DNA from: Salvator merianae | Taxonomy: Eukaryota > Chordata > Lepidosauria > Squamata > Teiidae | Reading direction: 5' to 3' | Assembly: GCA_003586115.2 (NCBI GenBank) | Contig: QVOM02000073.1 | Span: forward strand, 37,746,876 to 37,810,875 | DNA length: 64,000 nucleotides | Shown here: piece by piece, positions 24,968-37,479 of the stretch | Position numbering within the stretch: the first letter of the stretch is position 1 | Layout of the letters: each line of letters starts with the position of its first letter | Made by a program: the position numbers and the translations under genes | Notes under the pieces: model-generated | What the model was told of the DNA's origin: nothing | The model's database searches: none | What the model saw: the letters and a program-made list of their open reading frames with translations, nothing else

Positions 24968-25193
24968 ACGCTGTGATCAAACAGAGTAAAAAAAGCATCT
25001 CTGAGGCAGTTCGGAAACAGCTTAGAGACTGTTCTGTGTTGGGATCATTCACACATCAGTTTGCCGCCCCCCCCCCCCCGGACATTCTGTGCTAGAAAAA
25101 GAAAATCAGAGGCAGAATGAGAACACAATGGCCAGGCACTACTATCTCTGAGCTGCTTCTGAGCTGCTTTTCCTGTTATGTGTGATCACAGCC
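24968..25193 (+). mobile_element. Short MITE family M1, copy 2
   Basis: It runs from CGCTGTGATCAAAC to GTGTGATCACAGCC and is flanked by TAA on both sides, a 3-bp Harbinger-type duplication. A poly-C tract lies inside. The right-hand TAA is also the left flank of the next element. Confidence 0.75.
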
Positions 25194-25196
25194 TAA

Positions 25197-25585
25197 GGGC
25201 CTTATGAGCCTAGTATGGTATAACAATACCATACTAGGCTGGTAAAATCCCACCAGTGTGGCATCTGATTGCCATGGCAGCAGCTGTGGCAACATTGGCA
25301 CACAACCAGATGTTGGCATGACAATCGGGACATGGTGCACAACTGTGTAGCCTCAGCCGTGCCACCCTGCCCACTCACAGCATTTGCACATGTAAGGGGG
25401 TGCAAATGCTGCTGATCAGGAGCGATCCAGCTGCTCCTGGTCAAGCTGTAGATAGCGGTTTTGTTGTCCACAGCTAGTAACATCTGGGAGCAGCTGGAGG
25501 TGCTCCCAGATGTAGTAGCAGAGTGCAGGTGGACCTGTCTAGTGAGTGTGTGATCACTCACTAGTAAGTCAGTGTGAACAGGCCC
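25197..25585. mobile_element. 389-bp TIR element M5 abutting M1 copy 2
   Basis: Ends are GGGCCTTATGAG and, inverted, GGGCCTGTTCACAC. Flanks are TAA (25194-25196) and TTA (25586-25588). It carries a perfect 15-bp hairpin just inside the left end. No coding capacity. Confidence 0.6.
25207..25240. repeat. Perfect 15-bp hairpin with AACA loop
   Basis: Arm AGCCTAGTATGGTAT (25207-25221), loop AACA, arm ATACCATACTAGGCT (25226-25240). No mismatch. Confidence 0.95.
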
Positions 25586-25604
25586 TTAGTTCTAATAGAA
25601 TGTA

Positions 25605-25735
25605 ATTAAAATAGCAGCTCAAAAGTGCCTCAAAGACAATAGCATGTGGCTCTTATGTCCTCATCCCATCTCTGATCTTCCTTTTCTAGCACAGAATGTT
25701 CATGAGAGGGAGGAATGGCAAACTGAAAGGTATGT
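25605..25735 (-). mobile_element. Short MITE family M1, truncated copy 3
   Basis: The core (CTTATGTCCTCATCCCATCT ... CTAGCACAGAATGTTCATGAG) matches the family in reverse. The terminal repeats are not clear. Confidence 0.5.
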
Positions 25736-26182
25736 TCAGACATGTCTTTTTGGTCACCCTCAGAAAGCATTTGGAGCTCAAGGGACAAATGTAAAATAAA
25801 AAAATACTTTACATCATTTTGAACATGAGGCTTGTGTGTCCCTTCCACAGATGGGAAGTAATAATTCCTGGCAGTTTAGGTCAGATGGGGCAGGAAACTA
25901 CACAGGCTCCTGTAGACAATATCAGCCTGGAAACAGCTGCTAGGGATGATCAACCAATAGGAGCCACGGAAAGTTGAATTGGCAGCAGACAGTGAGAGGA
26001 GAGCTTTGAGGGTATCATTGAGCCAGGAGAAGCAAAGCCGGAGGTTTATTTTTAAAACTGTGTGAGCACAGTTTTTTGAATGCGTTCACAGATAGGCTGA
26101 TCCTGTATAAATAGGCACCCCAAAAAGCCCAGTGTGATCATACTCTTACATGTGAACAAACCAAGCTTGGAACTGTCCCTAA

Positions 26183-26392
26183 GGGCCCATCAACACTTAC
26201 GTTTTAACCCAGCTTCAGACCACCTTCAGATTGAGAGAACCCATCAGCAAAGTGACTAGGCATTTTCTTTCCACATTGTCTAACCCAAAGGTGGATATTC
26301 TGAGGTAGATAATGCAGAAAGGAAAAAGGTTGTTACTTTGGTAATGTGTTATCTCACTCTGAAAGTGGACTGAAGCTGGTGTAGCTGGGTCC
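26183..26392. mobile_element. MITE family M3, copy 1, with TAA duplication
   Basis: Ends GGGCCCATCAACAC and, inverted, GGACCCAGCTACAC. Flanked by TAA at 26180-26182 and 26393-26395. The internal phrase GTCTAACCCAAAGGTGGAT recurs at 45360-45385. Confidence 0.7.
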
Positions 26393-26395
26393 TAA

Positions 26396-29300
26396 GTCAT
26401 ATCTGAGCTGCTTCAGAGATGCTTTTTTAACAGTACCTGAAGCAGTGGATATATTCAATGGATCTAAGGATAAAGGGGCAGAGTTAATACTGGAGTATTT
26501 CTTGGTTCTCTCCCTTGATGCAATAAAACAGTAAAATGTCTTACAACACTAGAAGTTTAGGAAAATGGAAGTAAGCATTCAAGCATTTACGGGTGATACT
26601 ACAGTATTCCTGTAGTGAGCTAGAAGGAAACAGAAACACAATATTGCAGTGAGGCAAAGAAGAATTGTGGCATTTAACACAAATAATTAATAAGTGGAAT
26701 GGACAGTTTTCTCCATAGCTTAGCACGCAGCAGTTCCTGGATTCAGTGCCTAGCGTTTCCCTAGAAGAAGATGGCAGGAAGCATCACTGTACTGTTGTCA
26801 GTAAAGCTGGTTGTGTCCATGGGGTCACTGAGAGTGGAGCTCAATTTGTGAATATCTTTGCCTCCAACTTTTCACCAACATAGTGCCATTGGGCTACCAC
26901 TACCATCAACACCAGCCAGCTCAGTCATCTTATCTATCTTAGTGAGAATGTTCACTAAAGATACTCTGGGGAGGAGGAGAAGAAGAAGTAGGCCATCTAC
27001 ATAAATCCAGCCCACCATACAAAAAGAAAACAAAAATAAGGGTTGCTTACTAACTGCTGTTTTAATGTTACCTGTTAGAAAGAGTAAAAAAAACCTGCAG
27101 TAGGCTCCAAAGTAAATATGATGTCACAGTGAATGCCTTCCTTGGGGATAATTCCTTCCTTGAATGAGGAAGTGAAAGAATGTTGCCCAGTGTACAAACA
27201 GGAACAGTTACATAACAATCAGAAAACTGGGTCAAGACCGCGGTCAGTCTAGCTCAGTATCCTGTCATCTGTATTAGTGAGGGCTATATATTTTCAGGGA
27301 AAAGTGCACAACAATTACATAGCAGTTGTAATTATGCATGTCCTCTTGTTTACTCTTAGCTTCTAGCCACCAAAGTTTAGTGGCATCTAGGACACAACTG
27401 CCCTGATTTGTTGGAAGACTCAGGAATTTTCTGTGTTGACATGTGGTTGTTCAGTGCATATGATTCATACTGGATCCTTGCTATGACAAGGGAAAAATCC
27501 CCTGGATATACAAACAAGAATAAAATAAGGAAAGAAAATCGAAATATTTTAGATCTTTCTTTCTTTTTTAGGATACTACTTCAAAAGCTTTGTGTTGAAT
27601 GCTCAGCTGTCAGTTGGAAGCAGAAGCAGTTTCTACAGACATAGATATATGCCTATAATTAATATTGCTATTCACAATAGTGTAGAAGATCTTCCTTTTT
27701 ATTTAGCTCCATTCTATTGTCATTGTCATTTTCTGTTGAATGAAACAGTCTAAAAGGACATTCCTTATATAGCACACTTTTGATATTACTCTATTGGCAA
27801 AATGTAACTTCACCTGTTTAGTGCAATCCTGGAAGCTTTCAATAATGCTAGAATAGTTTGGCCTCTAATGTGTCATTGGCTTTCATCAGTTGACTAGGCC
27901 TCTTTTCCACAGTACCCTCCAAAACACTGGTAGAATGGGTCTCGGTCCTATAGCTCTGTCAAATCACAGGGCCTGGTCATAATACAACAGATTAGTCTGT
28001 GTTGGGCACAACGGGGACTTACGCCTGTTTTGGTTTGATCACATCCAACTATTATGGTGCTCACTCAGTTCATTTTTCTTAGTCCACACTTTTCAGTTTT
28101 CCTGGCCTTATTATTCTGGTGACAGGGTATTTTTTTTCCTCTCTACCCCTCCCCCCTTTTCTGGCCTATGCCTTCTGTGGCTGGATGCATTCCTGTCAGT
28201 CAAATTTTACCCTCAGGGAAGGGTAAAGCCACTTCGCTTTGTAGCTGCTCTTCCCACTCACCAATGATCCCAGTTTGCAGAACTCATATGGTAGGGGTTT
28301 CTGATGCTGGAGCTTCTCCTTTCCCTGTGCCTTTCTCCTTGCCTTTTTTTATTTTGAAAAAGGTGAGTTTTGCACAACTGTGTAAAACTGCATCCGAACC
28401 TCCAAAAGAATAGTTCACTCTACTGTGCCTTTAATTCCCCCCCCATGGTGTGCTGTAGTATGCCTTTAATTCCCCCCCAACTCATGAAGATCTAGACTTG
28501 CACACTTGCAAAAAAAAAAAAAAAAAAAAGTACAATAGAAATAAGCGGATGCTGATGTGGGTCAAGGAGGAAGTGGGGAGTGAAACTGCCACCCCTCTTG
28601 AAAGCCCACAAGGTCAGGAATTGGCTGAAGAGGGAAAGGAAAACCCTCCCTCTGCTCACCCTGGAAAGTTCAGGTACTGCCTCCAATAGTCCTCTTGCAC
28701 CATCACACCCTGAAAATATGACCAGACTATGGAACAGTAAAGGTCTCAGTGCTGAGATGATCTGAGTAACAGATAGATTGGATTGAAGGGGGAATAGTTC
28801 AGATAAAAATCAGAAGGGCATTTTCGAGTGTGATCCCTGGGAACCAGGCACTGCTTTAGACTGTCTTAAACCGTGGGTGTGAATGCAGCCACTGATATCC
28901 TGGGCCTCGCTCTGCAGCGGCACTTATTTGCATTGATTCTTTCCTTTGTGAAACCATTGGCTTACATTGATAGACTGGACATCCATGGCCCCTAGTTTTC
29001 CATAGGTAGGAATTAGGCTGTCTCCAGATAGCAATGGCGGTGTGCATTCTGGTAGCACCAAGTAAGATTATAAAAAAAATGGGCTGCCAGATATGGAGAT
29101 AATTATCGCTATTATGGGAAACCCAGAATCACTGCCAGATTTCTCATACTAATAGTATTACAGGTTATCATTTCACTAACCCAGGACTATATTGGGAATT
29201 CTGCAATTACAGCTGCAATTCCCAATGGAATGCTGGGAAAATCACATGTTTTAACCCGTCTGGAGGCACTCTTAGTTGCATAAGGCAATTTATGCAGTAT

Positions 29301-30334
29301 ATGGATGGTTTGTGGGATCTAAAACAGTATTATACAATAGATGGCTGTACTGCAAAGACGCATCATTCTGTGTAAGGAGTGTGAAACCTGTGCCCCATCC
29401 AATGCTGTTAATCATCAGTTTCCACCATCCTGAACATTTACTAACACTGGATGGGAACTGAGATCCATCAACAGTAGATCACTGAATCCACATCTGTGTA
29501 AAATGATATGCTTAGAAATGCGAGTTAAGGCAATACGTATTCACTCTTTCCAAAGTTTTGGTAAGCAAACTTCAAACAGGGTATTGGGAAGGTTAAGAAA
29601 GGAGCAACAGAAGGCAAATCTACACAAGGACAAACCAGCATTTTTGGTTTGATTGGAGTTTTCACAACAGACATGATGAACAACTCATAAAGTCCCAAAT
29701 GCATGTCTAGGCTGTCTAAAGTGTGACTAAACAAAGCAAGTATTTTGAGGCTTGAGAGAGGTTCAACATATGTGGTGCGCAAGATATACTGAGCACCCTC
29801 CATAATTTCATCAGGAGTGGATCGAAAAGGTTTCTTCTGGTTCTTTCCCTTTTTATCCTATAGCAGCATCTGGCTGCATTAAAATATCTGCCCATGAATG
29901 CATGGTTTCTAGAGGGAAAGGGGTTTAAGACATGCTTTTTTTTAAAAAAGCCTCACACCTCTACTGTTCCTATCTAGGTTCATCCAGAAATGAACCAGAC
30001 ATGAAAGCCACTCTCCTATGAGAGTTCACTCTAATGAGGAAAGTTTACAATGCTCAGTGTTCTTTAGCTAAGAAAAGAGGTGACTGAGACATTGGCAATG
30101 CTATAGTAGTGTCTAAAAATATGCATGGTATGGGGAAAGAGTTTGTCTCCATTAGGCAAAAGAAAGTCTTTTTTCACAGAGTGCACAATTAGAACTAGTG
30201 TTCGTTACCCCAAGATGTAGTGAAAGCCACCAAGCTGAATGGTTTCAAAAGGCACTCAGTGGCACTCAGTGGACACAGTTGTCAGCAGTACCAAATATTA
30301 TGACCTCTGCTATTTATCTTCAACATCTGAGATA
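26396..30334. other. Intergenic DNA, no gene seen
   Basis: A possible CR1-like scrap (CTAGCTCAGTATCCTGTCAT) lies at 27248-27275 and a poly-A run at 28510-28529. M2-like remnants are listed separately. No exon recognised. Confidence 0.5.
28800..29280. mobile_element. Diverged M2-like MITE remnants
   Basis: Phrases TGTCTCCAGATAGCAATGG, CAATTCCCAATGGAATGCTGGG and GTCTGGAGGCACTCTTA resemble M2 ends and palindromes. Boundaries are unclear; two overlapping remnants are possible. Confidence 0.4.
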
Positions 30335-30558
30335 GGCTGTGATCAGACACAGCAAAAAAAGCATCCTTGAGGCGCCTCTGAGGCAGCTTAGAGACGGCTT
30401 CGAGGTGGGATTGTTCACAGATCAGTCTGCCCCTCCCCCCTCTCATGAACATTCTATGCTAGACAAGGTGGTTTAGAGAAGGTTGGGGACATGAGGGCCA
30501 CACAGTGTTTCTCTGAGGCGCCTCTGAGGCACCCCTTTTGTTATGTCTGATCATAGCC
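30335..30558 (+). mobile_element. Short MITE family M1, copy 4
   Basis: Ends GGCTGTGATCAGAC and, inverted, GGCTATGATCAGAC. Flanked by ATA on both sides. Internal GAGGCGCCTCTGAGGC occurs near both ends, extending the inverted symmetry. Confidence 0.8.
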
Positions 30559-30599
30559 ATAGTCTGCTCTGAAGTCCAGCTGCTGAACAGCATAAACAA

Positions 30600-30735
30600 G
30601 CAAAGCATTCTTGTGTTCTTGGCATTGCAAGTATTTCAAAAATATTTGGTTTGGCTCTGTAAGGACAAACTAGTGGATCAAATAGGTCCTTGGTCTGATG
30701 TAGCAGGGCACTTCCTGCTTTTCTAATCTTATGTG
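30600..30735 (+). mobile_element. CR1-type 3' end fragment, diverged
   Basis: CCTTGGTCTGATGTAGCAGGGCA then TTCTAATCTTATG matches the 17,040-17,107 segment. Confidence 0.5.
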
Positions 30736-30783
30736 CCTTGATTCTTTTAAAGCTGTTGCCTGTATGGATGATGTTCAGGACAC

Positions 30784-30815
<32 letters not shown>
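30784..30815. repeat. (TTGA)n microsatellite at an inverted L2 3' end
   Basis: About eight units, followed by TTTTTACCCTGCCCTA, the inverted squamate LINE 3' end; the run is probably the element's tail. Confidence 0.8.
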
Positions 30816-30816
<1 letters not shown>

Positions 30817-31557
30817 TGTATTTTTACCCTGCCCTATACCCAAAGGTCTCTGGCTGGGTTACAGCAGTAAAAAACTTCCATGACATACAGGAAGTTGTTC
30901 AAAATCATCAGAGCAAACCTCTTTTGAAATCATATGTGAAATATGTGACATATTATGCTACTTCCTACTGTCTTTTTACCTTCCCTAACGTTGGCAATGT
31001 ACGTTGGGTACTTGAGTAAATTCACCACAATTGCCTAAAGATCTCTTTCTCATGAGGCTGTACTCGATTCAGAATTCATTGTGACAAATCTTCATTAAAT
31101 TCTGCTTGACAGAAGCTTGAAATGTTATATGTAGCTTTGTTGTGCGTTTTACACGTGCTCTGAGATCTTTCACTAATTTAACCCAGGTTGCTATGGACTG
31201 TTTGCTGTCAGATTAAGAACATCAGCAAAGACAGTGATGTGGTCATAAGTGGCAGCCCTCAAATGTGGTGGGCGCATGTTCACATTTATGGTCATTATAA
31301 ATATTAAATACTTACACCTACTTATGTTGTTGTCATTATCAGCTCAAAATGTATGAAACTTAGGAATCCATCTTTTGTTAAACCCTATTGTAGTCAGGGT
31401 GGGGGTGGGGGATGTTGTAGTTCATAATCCCAGAACATACCTTGCTTTTCATTTTCTTAAAAATGTCTACAGGCTCATGGAATTTTTTGGTATATGAAGT
31501 TCATTTACACAGTTTGAACTCACAATGCCTCCCACAGATTTTTAGAGACATCGGTAA

Positions 31558-31782
31558 CTGCATTCACATACAGTAGCAAAAAAGCACCTCTGAGGTGGCT
31601 CAGAGAAGGCTTAGAGATGGTTCTGAGGTGGGATTATTCACAGGCTACTCTGCCCCTCCCCCTTTCCTGAACGTTCTAGACTAGAGAAGGGGGATCAGAG
31701 ATGGGATGAGAACACAAGGGCCACATGCTACCAGCTCTAAGGTGCTTTTGAGCCACTTTTTGAGCTAGATGTAAATGCAGCT
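31558..31782 (+). mobile_element. Short MITE family M1, copy 5
   Basis: It shows the TGCATTCACATACAGTAGC start, the CCCCTCCCCCTTTCCTGAAC core and the GATGTAAATGCAGCT end of the family. Confidence 0.7.
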
Positions 31783-32069
31783 CTAATGCATTACAACTGG
31801 ATTTTAGCCAGAGAGAGCAAGCAAAATTTATGCCTCTCCCTCTTCCAGTTTCTTTTGCCTGTTTCTTGGACAGATATATCTGGTTGACATCACCACCTGT
31901 TGCTTCTCCCTACACCTTCTCCAGAAAAAGTACCTCACAGTTCAGGGGCTCCAGGTTTTTAAAGCTGTCTCTGACAATCAGTGCCTGCAGGGAAGTTTCT
32001 TTTCTATAAGGTGGAGGAAGATACGTATGTGTGAATGATGGAGCAGTCGGCCAGTTACACCAGAACAGA

Positions 32070-32170
32070 GGAAGGTGCCTTGGGCTGAATCAGATCATTG
32101 ATCCATCGGCAGGGAGTTTCAGAGATGTCACCTGCCTTGAGATGCTAGGAATTTAAACTGGGGTTTTCAG
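32070..32170 (-). mobile_element. tRNA-type SINE fragment, antisense
   Basis: TGAATCAGATCATTGATCCATC followed by GTTTCAGAGATGTCACCTGCC and ATTTAAACTGGGG is an inverted SINE body with decayed B box. Confidence 0.5.
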
Positions 32171-32215
32171 CTGGCAAAAATGCAATTGAATGAAATAATC
32201 CCCATGTCTTTCATG

Positions 32216-32353
32216 GGCTGTATCCAGACGTCACTTATTTATTCCACAATATTTGGATATTCCTGAATAAAGCCTGGATATTCCAGAATATCCAGGCTAG
32301 ATTCTGGAATATCCAAATATAGTGGAATAAGTAAACGATGTCTGGATGCAGTC
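32216..32353. mobile_element. Palindromic MITE related to M2 ends
   Basis: Ends GGCTGTATCCAGACGTCA and, inverted, GACTGCATCCAGACATCG. The whole 138 bp folds on itself around a centre near 32285, with arms such as AGCCTGGATATT and ATATTTGGATATTCC. Confidence 0.8.
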
Positions 32354-33199
32354 ATTGTGTTTTATTGATATGCTTCCTGTTTTTAATGTCTCTTGTTGGC
32401 TGTAAGCAGTGAGCTATGAGTGCAAATGTTGGCATCCATTCTCCATTACGCCACAGTCACACACATGAGAAAATGTGAAAGCTTGTCAGTATCAGCCTCT
32501 TTATAAGGCACATCTGTCTTCCTCCAAAGATCTTTTTTTACAGGAAAATAGACAGCTGGGGTATTTAGGTTGCCCTTGAGTGCATTTATACTGATTTTAT
32601 TTGAGTCTTCTAGAGATTATTGAGTCGATATGGTCTGTCTTGTTGTTTGAAGACAGCAGCTTTACTGCTATTTTTGAAGTACTTGGAGACTTGACCGAGC
32701 TTCGGTGCTGTACGGCTGCATACTCTGGAAATGAAACAAAAGAAAAATTACAGCCTTAGCAGGAAAGTCATAAAAAGGGCTTGTCACATGTAACTCCAGG
32801 CATCCTGGCCTTTAGACTGCACTGCCTTCTGACTAATCATGTTGCTGCATGTAGAAAATATTTTCAGCTAAAAAAAGAAAGAAAGAAAATATTGTCAACT
32901 AAACATTTTGCATTTATTAAATTTATATCCTGCCATTTTATCACATGTTCCTCTTGGGGGAACAATATTCATTCGAAAAGAAGGTAAAGAAAAATGGGAG
33001 CAAACTAAGGAAGGGACAGCTGCATTTTTACAAATGTCATTATGTAAACAGCTGGTCTGGGTTTTTGGTGTCTTACGTGTGATGATCATGCTTTTATATA
33101 GTACTGCATTTGTATGTATTTTTTGTTGAGAGCTAAGCATCATATGATTTATTTTTATTTATTTTATTTAAGGATTTACATCATATCGTTTTTGGCACA

Positions 33200-33365
33200 T
33201 GGTTTGATGTTTAGCTTCCTCTGGGAATTGCCCTGCCTGGGAAGAAGGGTTATATTTTAAATGTGTTTTAATACTTCATATATTTTATCATTTTCTTGTT
33301 GTAACCCACCCTGGAACCTTTTGGTGAAGGGTAGGATATAATTTCTTAAATAAAATAATAAAAAT
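33200..33365 (+). mobile_element. L2-type 3' end fragment
   Basis: GTTATATTTTAAATGTGTTT and CCTTTTGGTGAAGGGTAGGATA match the 6640-6900 copy, with an (AAATAAAAT)n tail. Confidence 0.65.
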
Positions 33366-34094
33366 AAATAAAATTTCTGCATGGCTATCACCTTTCATCT
33401 ATTGTATGATAACATGGCAAAGTTACCAATTAAACGTAGTTGAACCCAGCTTCTCCTGGCTTTTTCATGAGACTTCAAAATGCTATGAAGCCCAGGGGTG
33501 GCCCAGAGACTGGGACTGCAGGGTGGAGGACAGAGGAGAGACAATACTCTGATTGGAAACCTCCCTTTGATCTCTCCAAGCCATGCTGCAGATCAGAGGA
33601 CAGTTAGGGAAGATCAAAGGAAGTGCTACAGTTGGTGACTTGTCCCACTGTGCCGTCCTACAGGCCTTCAGGGCACATCTGAATGCATGAAATTAGGTGT
33701 CAGAGATGCAGCCAAGCATTCATTGGTCAAACGAAGGCACTCATCTCGTGACCCATTCTTGTACTCAGGATGCCAAGTAGCTTTCTTAGTGGAAGGGTGG
33801 GGAAAGATGCTCTCAGGGTATCTCTTTCCTGTAGTCATAACTGACCTGACATTTAGCATCAAAACCATTGCCAAGGATTGGTAGCAGGGGTGGGTATTCC
33901 CGTCTTCATGGGCTGATCATGTTCATGTGCTAGAAATGTGCTGACCAATCATTGCTTGGAAATGGTGACCAGGGGAGAGGGGACAAAAGGTAGGGAAATG
34001 AGCTGCACAGTGAGGATTGTTGGATGTCTGACCAGTTGTTGTTGGGTCCCATCAATTTGTGGTAAACTCCCAGTTAATTGCATGGGCAGTTTAC

Positions 34095-34195
34095 TTGGCA
34101 AAACTAGTTTGCCATTGCTTACTTCCAGGGAGTGGAGGGGGATTGAACCAGCAACCCTCTACTTTCCAGGAAGTTTGCTCTACCATGGAGCTAGG
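34095..34195 (-). mobile_element. tRNA-derived SINE head, antisense
   Basis: On the minus strand: CTAGCTCCATGGTAGAGC (A box) then GGTTCAATCCC (B box), 35-40 bp apart as in tRNA-type promoters. Confidence 0.65.
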
Positions 34196-34959
34196 AAATG
34201 ATTACTAGGGATATGGGCGCATGGCTGGGAAAAGAGCTGAATAGGTGCGAAAGCTTATGAGCTATGTTTCCAAGACTGCCTTCAAAAAAGGACGGCTTAT
34301 CTCAAAGTAACACCTTGCTGGATCTACATATGGTGGCAGTCTTAAGGCTTGTTGTGTTCCAGAAAAGGAAGACAGAAAATCCGCCTCCAGATGGCAAGAG
34401 GCAATGTGGAGCCTAAAAAAGATTCTGAGATTGCCTCTTGCCACCAGCCCCACTAGACACAAAAAGCAATCATAGGCTTACCTTCATGTCTGTCAGCGGC
34501 TTTTGGAATCAGCTTGCTTGGGACAACTGTAAGCCTATCAAGTGCTTCTAGTATGGTTTTCTAGGGGCTTTTTTTTTTTTTTTTTTGGCCACATTATAAT
34601 GGGCAATCACTCAAAGTTAAATGAGTATAAATTACACACATGTTTGCATTAACTAAATCCCGATTTTCTCACATCTTCCATTATCTGTTCAGCCTTCCTG
34701 GACATGGAGTTGATAGCCCTACCTGCTTCTAAACTCTAAATGAAGATGAATGGGCACTATGCATAATAATTACATAGATGAAAGAAGTCAGTACAGATCA
34801 ATACAAAGGAAAAACACTGTACTGATGTTCAGATGGACAAATGCATCCAGATTATCTTAGGAAAATCAGATCAAAGGGGGTGACTTTTTCTATAGCAGGG
34901 AAACTTCAAGAAGGCTCCGCCTTCTGATGTATCTTTTCATTCAGGCACTCCTTTCATCC

Positions 34960-35085
34960 AAGCCTCCCCTCTGTTCTTAATTTGTTTTGTGAAATCTTTT
35001 TTATTTTATTTGTTCTATTAAAGCCACTTTGAGATTGTTGTAGCAGGGAGCGGTGCGTAAATATCTAAAATGAATAAACAAACTG
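34960..35085 (+). mobile_element. L2/SINE 3' end fragment
   Basis: AAGCCACTTTGAGATTGTTG followed by AGCGGTGCGTAAATATCTAA matches the standard squamate 3' end and ends in AT-rich tail. Confidence 0.5.
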
Positions 35086-36912
35086 CGATTTTCAAATACA
35101 GACATGGACGAGTGCTTTCTGCAATGCTTGCAAAATGTTAATTCTAAGGCTGTGTCTCCACGGGGCGTTCAGTGTACTTTGGAGGGGCATCAAAGTTAAC
35201 TCATCTGTACAGCACTCCCTGCCAAGGGGGCTAGATGAGGCATAGATGGATTTGAATGCTTCTCCGAGGGACAAAAATTCAGTGTGTGAGGAGTGACTTT
35301 GGGACCACTTCTCACACACTGAGTGAGGCTCTTGCTGTGGCAAAATGCACTGTGCTTGTGTGGTGGTCTACTGCATCTGCACATGAGGATGAAGAAGCCC
35401 TCTGTGTACTGGAGTGGTGACTTGAATGATGTGGCGGTAGTGGAGCTGCCTGAAGGTGTGTGTGTGGCCTGCTCTGGTGAAGGTGCCTTCCCAGGGCACC
35501 TCCCACTGGTGGAACAATGACAGCCTAAGCTTGAGACACAGGACCATCACATTCCAAGATCTGAAGGACCACAGCATGTGAAGGTGACTTATTAGTGATG
35601 GCCCCAGTTTATGAAGTAAACTGCCATGTGAGATGTGTCAAGCACCATTTTTGATACACCTTTTGGTGGCTGACCATATTCTGATACACCTTTTCGCCCT
35701 GGCCATATTCTTAACATAACATTGCTTTATCCTATCGTACAATGTTTAGGATTTAGGATTTTTTTGACCTGAAAAGTGAATTATAATTTCATAAACTTAA
35801 TAAATATATAAATGCATTTGGAATACAGCCTACTCCCAACATTTTTTCCTGTGTGTATTTTTCTTTTTGTCTGCAATAGCATGGACTAGCAGAGCACCCA
35901 AAGTGCAATGAATAGTCATCACTGGCTCTGTATCTCACTGTCAGAGCTGCAATGCCATTGCCATGGGCAAGTTTTCATTTCTCAGTAGACTTGCCCTTTA
36001 TTGAACCGGGGAGCTTAGGACATCTAGAAAAGCCAGTTCTTCTGCTGCCACAAAACTCTGCTGTGCCGACACCGTTGCTATGTTTGGTGATGACTAAGCA
36101 AGACCCATTTCTTGTTTCAAGCACTGACGTAAGCTGTGCAGATCTGGAAGTGGTTACATTAGGCCATCACATTCCAGAGTTCCTACTTGGGCCAATAAGC
36201 TCTCTGTGTGCTTCAATGTATTATATTAAGAGTTGCCTGCTTTGCAGGATTTCTTTGCACACCACATTGGAAAGTACAGTAGCTCATTCAAGTTGGAAAG
36301 AGATTCTGATGTGGTGGAATAATTAATCCAGCATCCTTATTTCAACCTCTGCCAACCAAAAAAACAGTTTCCCAAGTCTATTCAGACTGGACCAGGCTGC
36401 TCTTCCATGTATCTGTGTATATTTTGGTCCAGATATGGAGTTCTGGTCAACAAGAATTTAAGAGCTAATTCAGAAATATTATTTAGAAGGAGATTCTGAA
36501 AAGAACAATTTAAGGATGAGGTAGCTTTAGTGGAATGGGTACAGATGTCTCACCATATGGACTTGGGACTGGCAATAGTAAACAGGCAGTTGTCTTTTTC
36601 TGGTACTACTTTCTGCTGCTCAGGAACCACTGAATGTGGGAGAATGCATGTACATTTGTTTAGGAGTAAACACTAGTACACACCCTTAAGCCCTTAAAAA
36701 TAAGGGCTTCAGGGCAATTTGCAGTACTTAAAATTTCAATGCAGTTAAAGCTGAAAAGCACCTTTAAAACTGAAATAAAGAAAGACAAATAAACAAACGC
36801 ATTTCTGGCAAGATGCTAACGTACCAGCAGCATGGAAAACTATCACACCTACTCACTTAAAAGATATCTAAAGGAGCCAGTGTGATATCCCCTGAGGACA
36901 AATACCTCACTT

Positions 36913-37139
36913 AGGCTCCATTCACACAAAAATGAAAAGTAGCTCACAAGCCCCTTAGAGCATTTGGCCCTTCTACTCTCATTCTATCTCTAATCCAACT
37001 TTTCTAGCCTAAAACATTCATGAGAAGGGGAGGGGAAGGCTAGCATGTGAACAATCCCACCTGTCAACCAGCGATAAGCTGCCTTAGAAGTGCCTTAAAA
37101 AAACAACAACAACAAAAAAACCCTCCTGTGAATGCAGCC
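36913..37139 (-). mobile_element. Short MITE family M1, copy 6
   Basis: Ends GGCTCCATTCACAC and GTGAATGCAGCC, flanked by TTA on both sides. Reverse orientation. A (CAA)n stretch lies near the right end. Confidence 0.8.
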
Positions 37140-37479
37140 TTAGAATATTGTTTTTATTCATCCTGCCTGGAGGTGCAGGGAGTGAAGCCAGAATTTTTTG
37201 CATGCTGATCCCCTTGTCACTTTGTTCAAGCTTCACCAAAAGGGTCAAAAGATAGGACTGGCTACTGGGCGGGGCAGGGAATGGCTGATCAGTTTAGGTT
37301 CCTGCTGAAAAGTGGGAGGGGTGTATTCAAAGAGAGGTGGTGACATGCTCTGGAGTATGCTGGTTTTCCTTCAGTACTCTTGAAACTGATTTTTATTTGT
37401 ACTAACTGGAGGTACCCAAAAATACTTTAACTGTACCTGCATTGTCTACTTGCCCTATATTCCTAAGGAGCATAACAAA

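Larger units (their letters stand above)
33370..36912. other. Intergenic DNA, no gene seen
   Basis: Besides the SINE and L2 pieces listed, a poly-T run lies at 34568-34586. No exon recognised. Confidence 0.5.
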
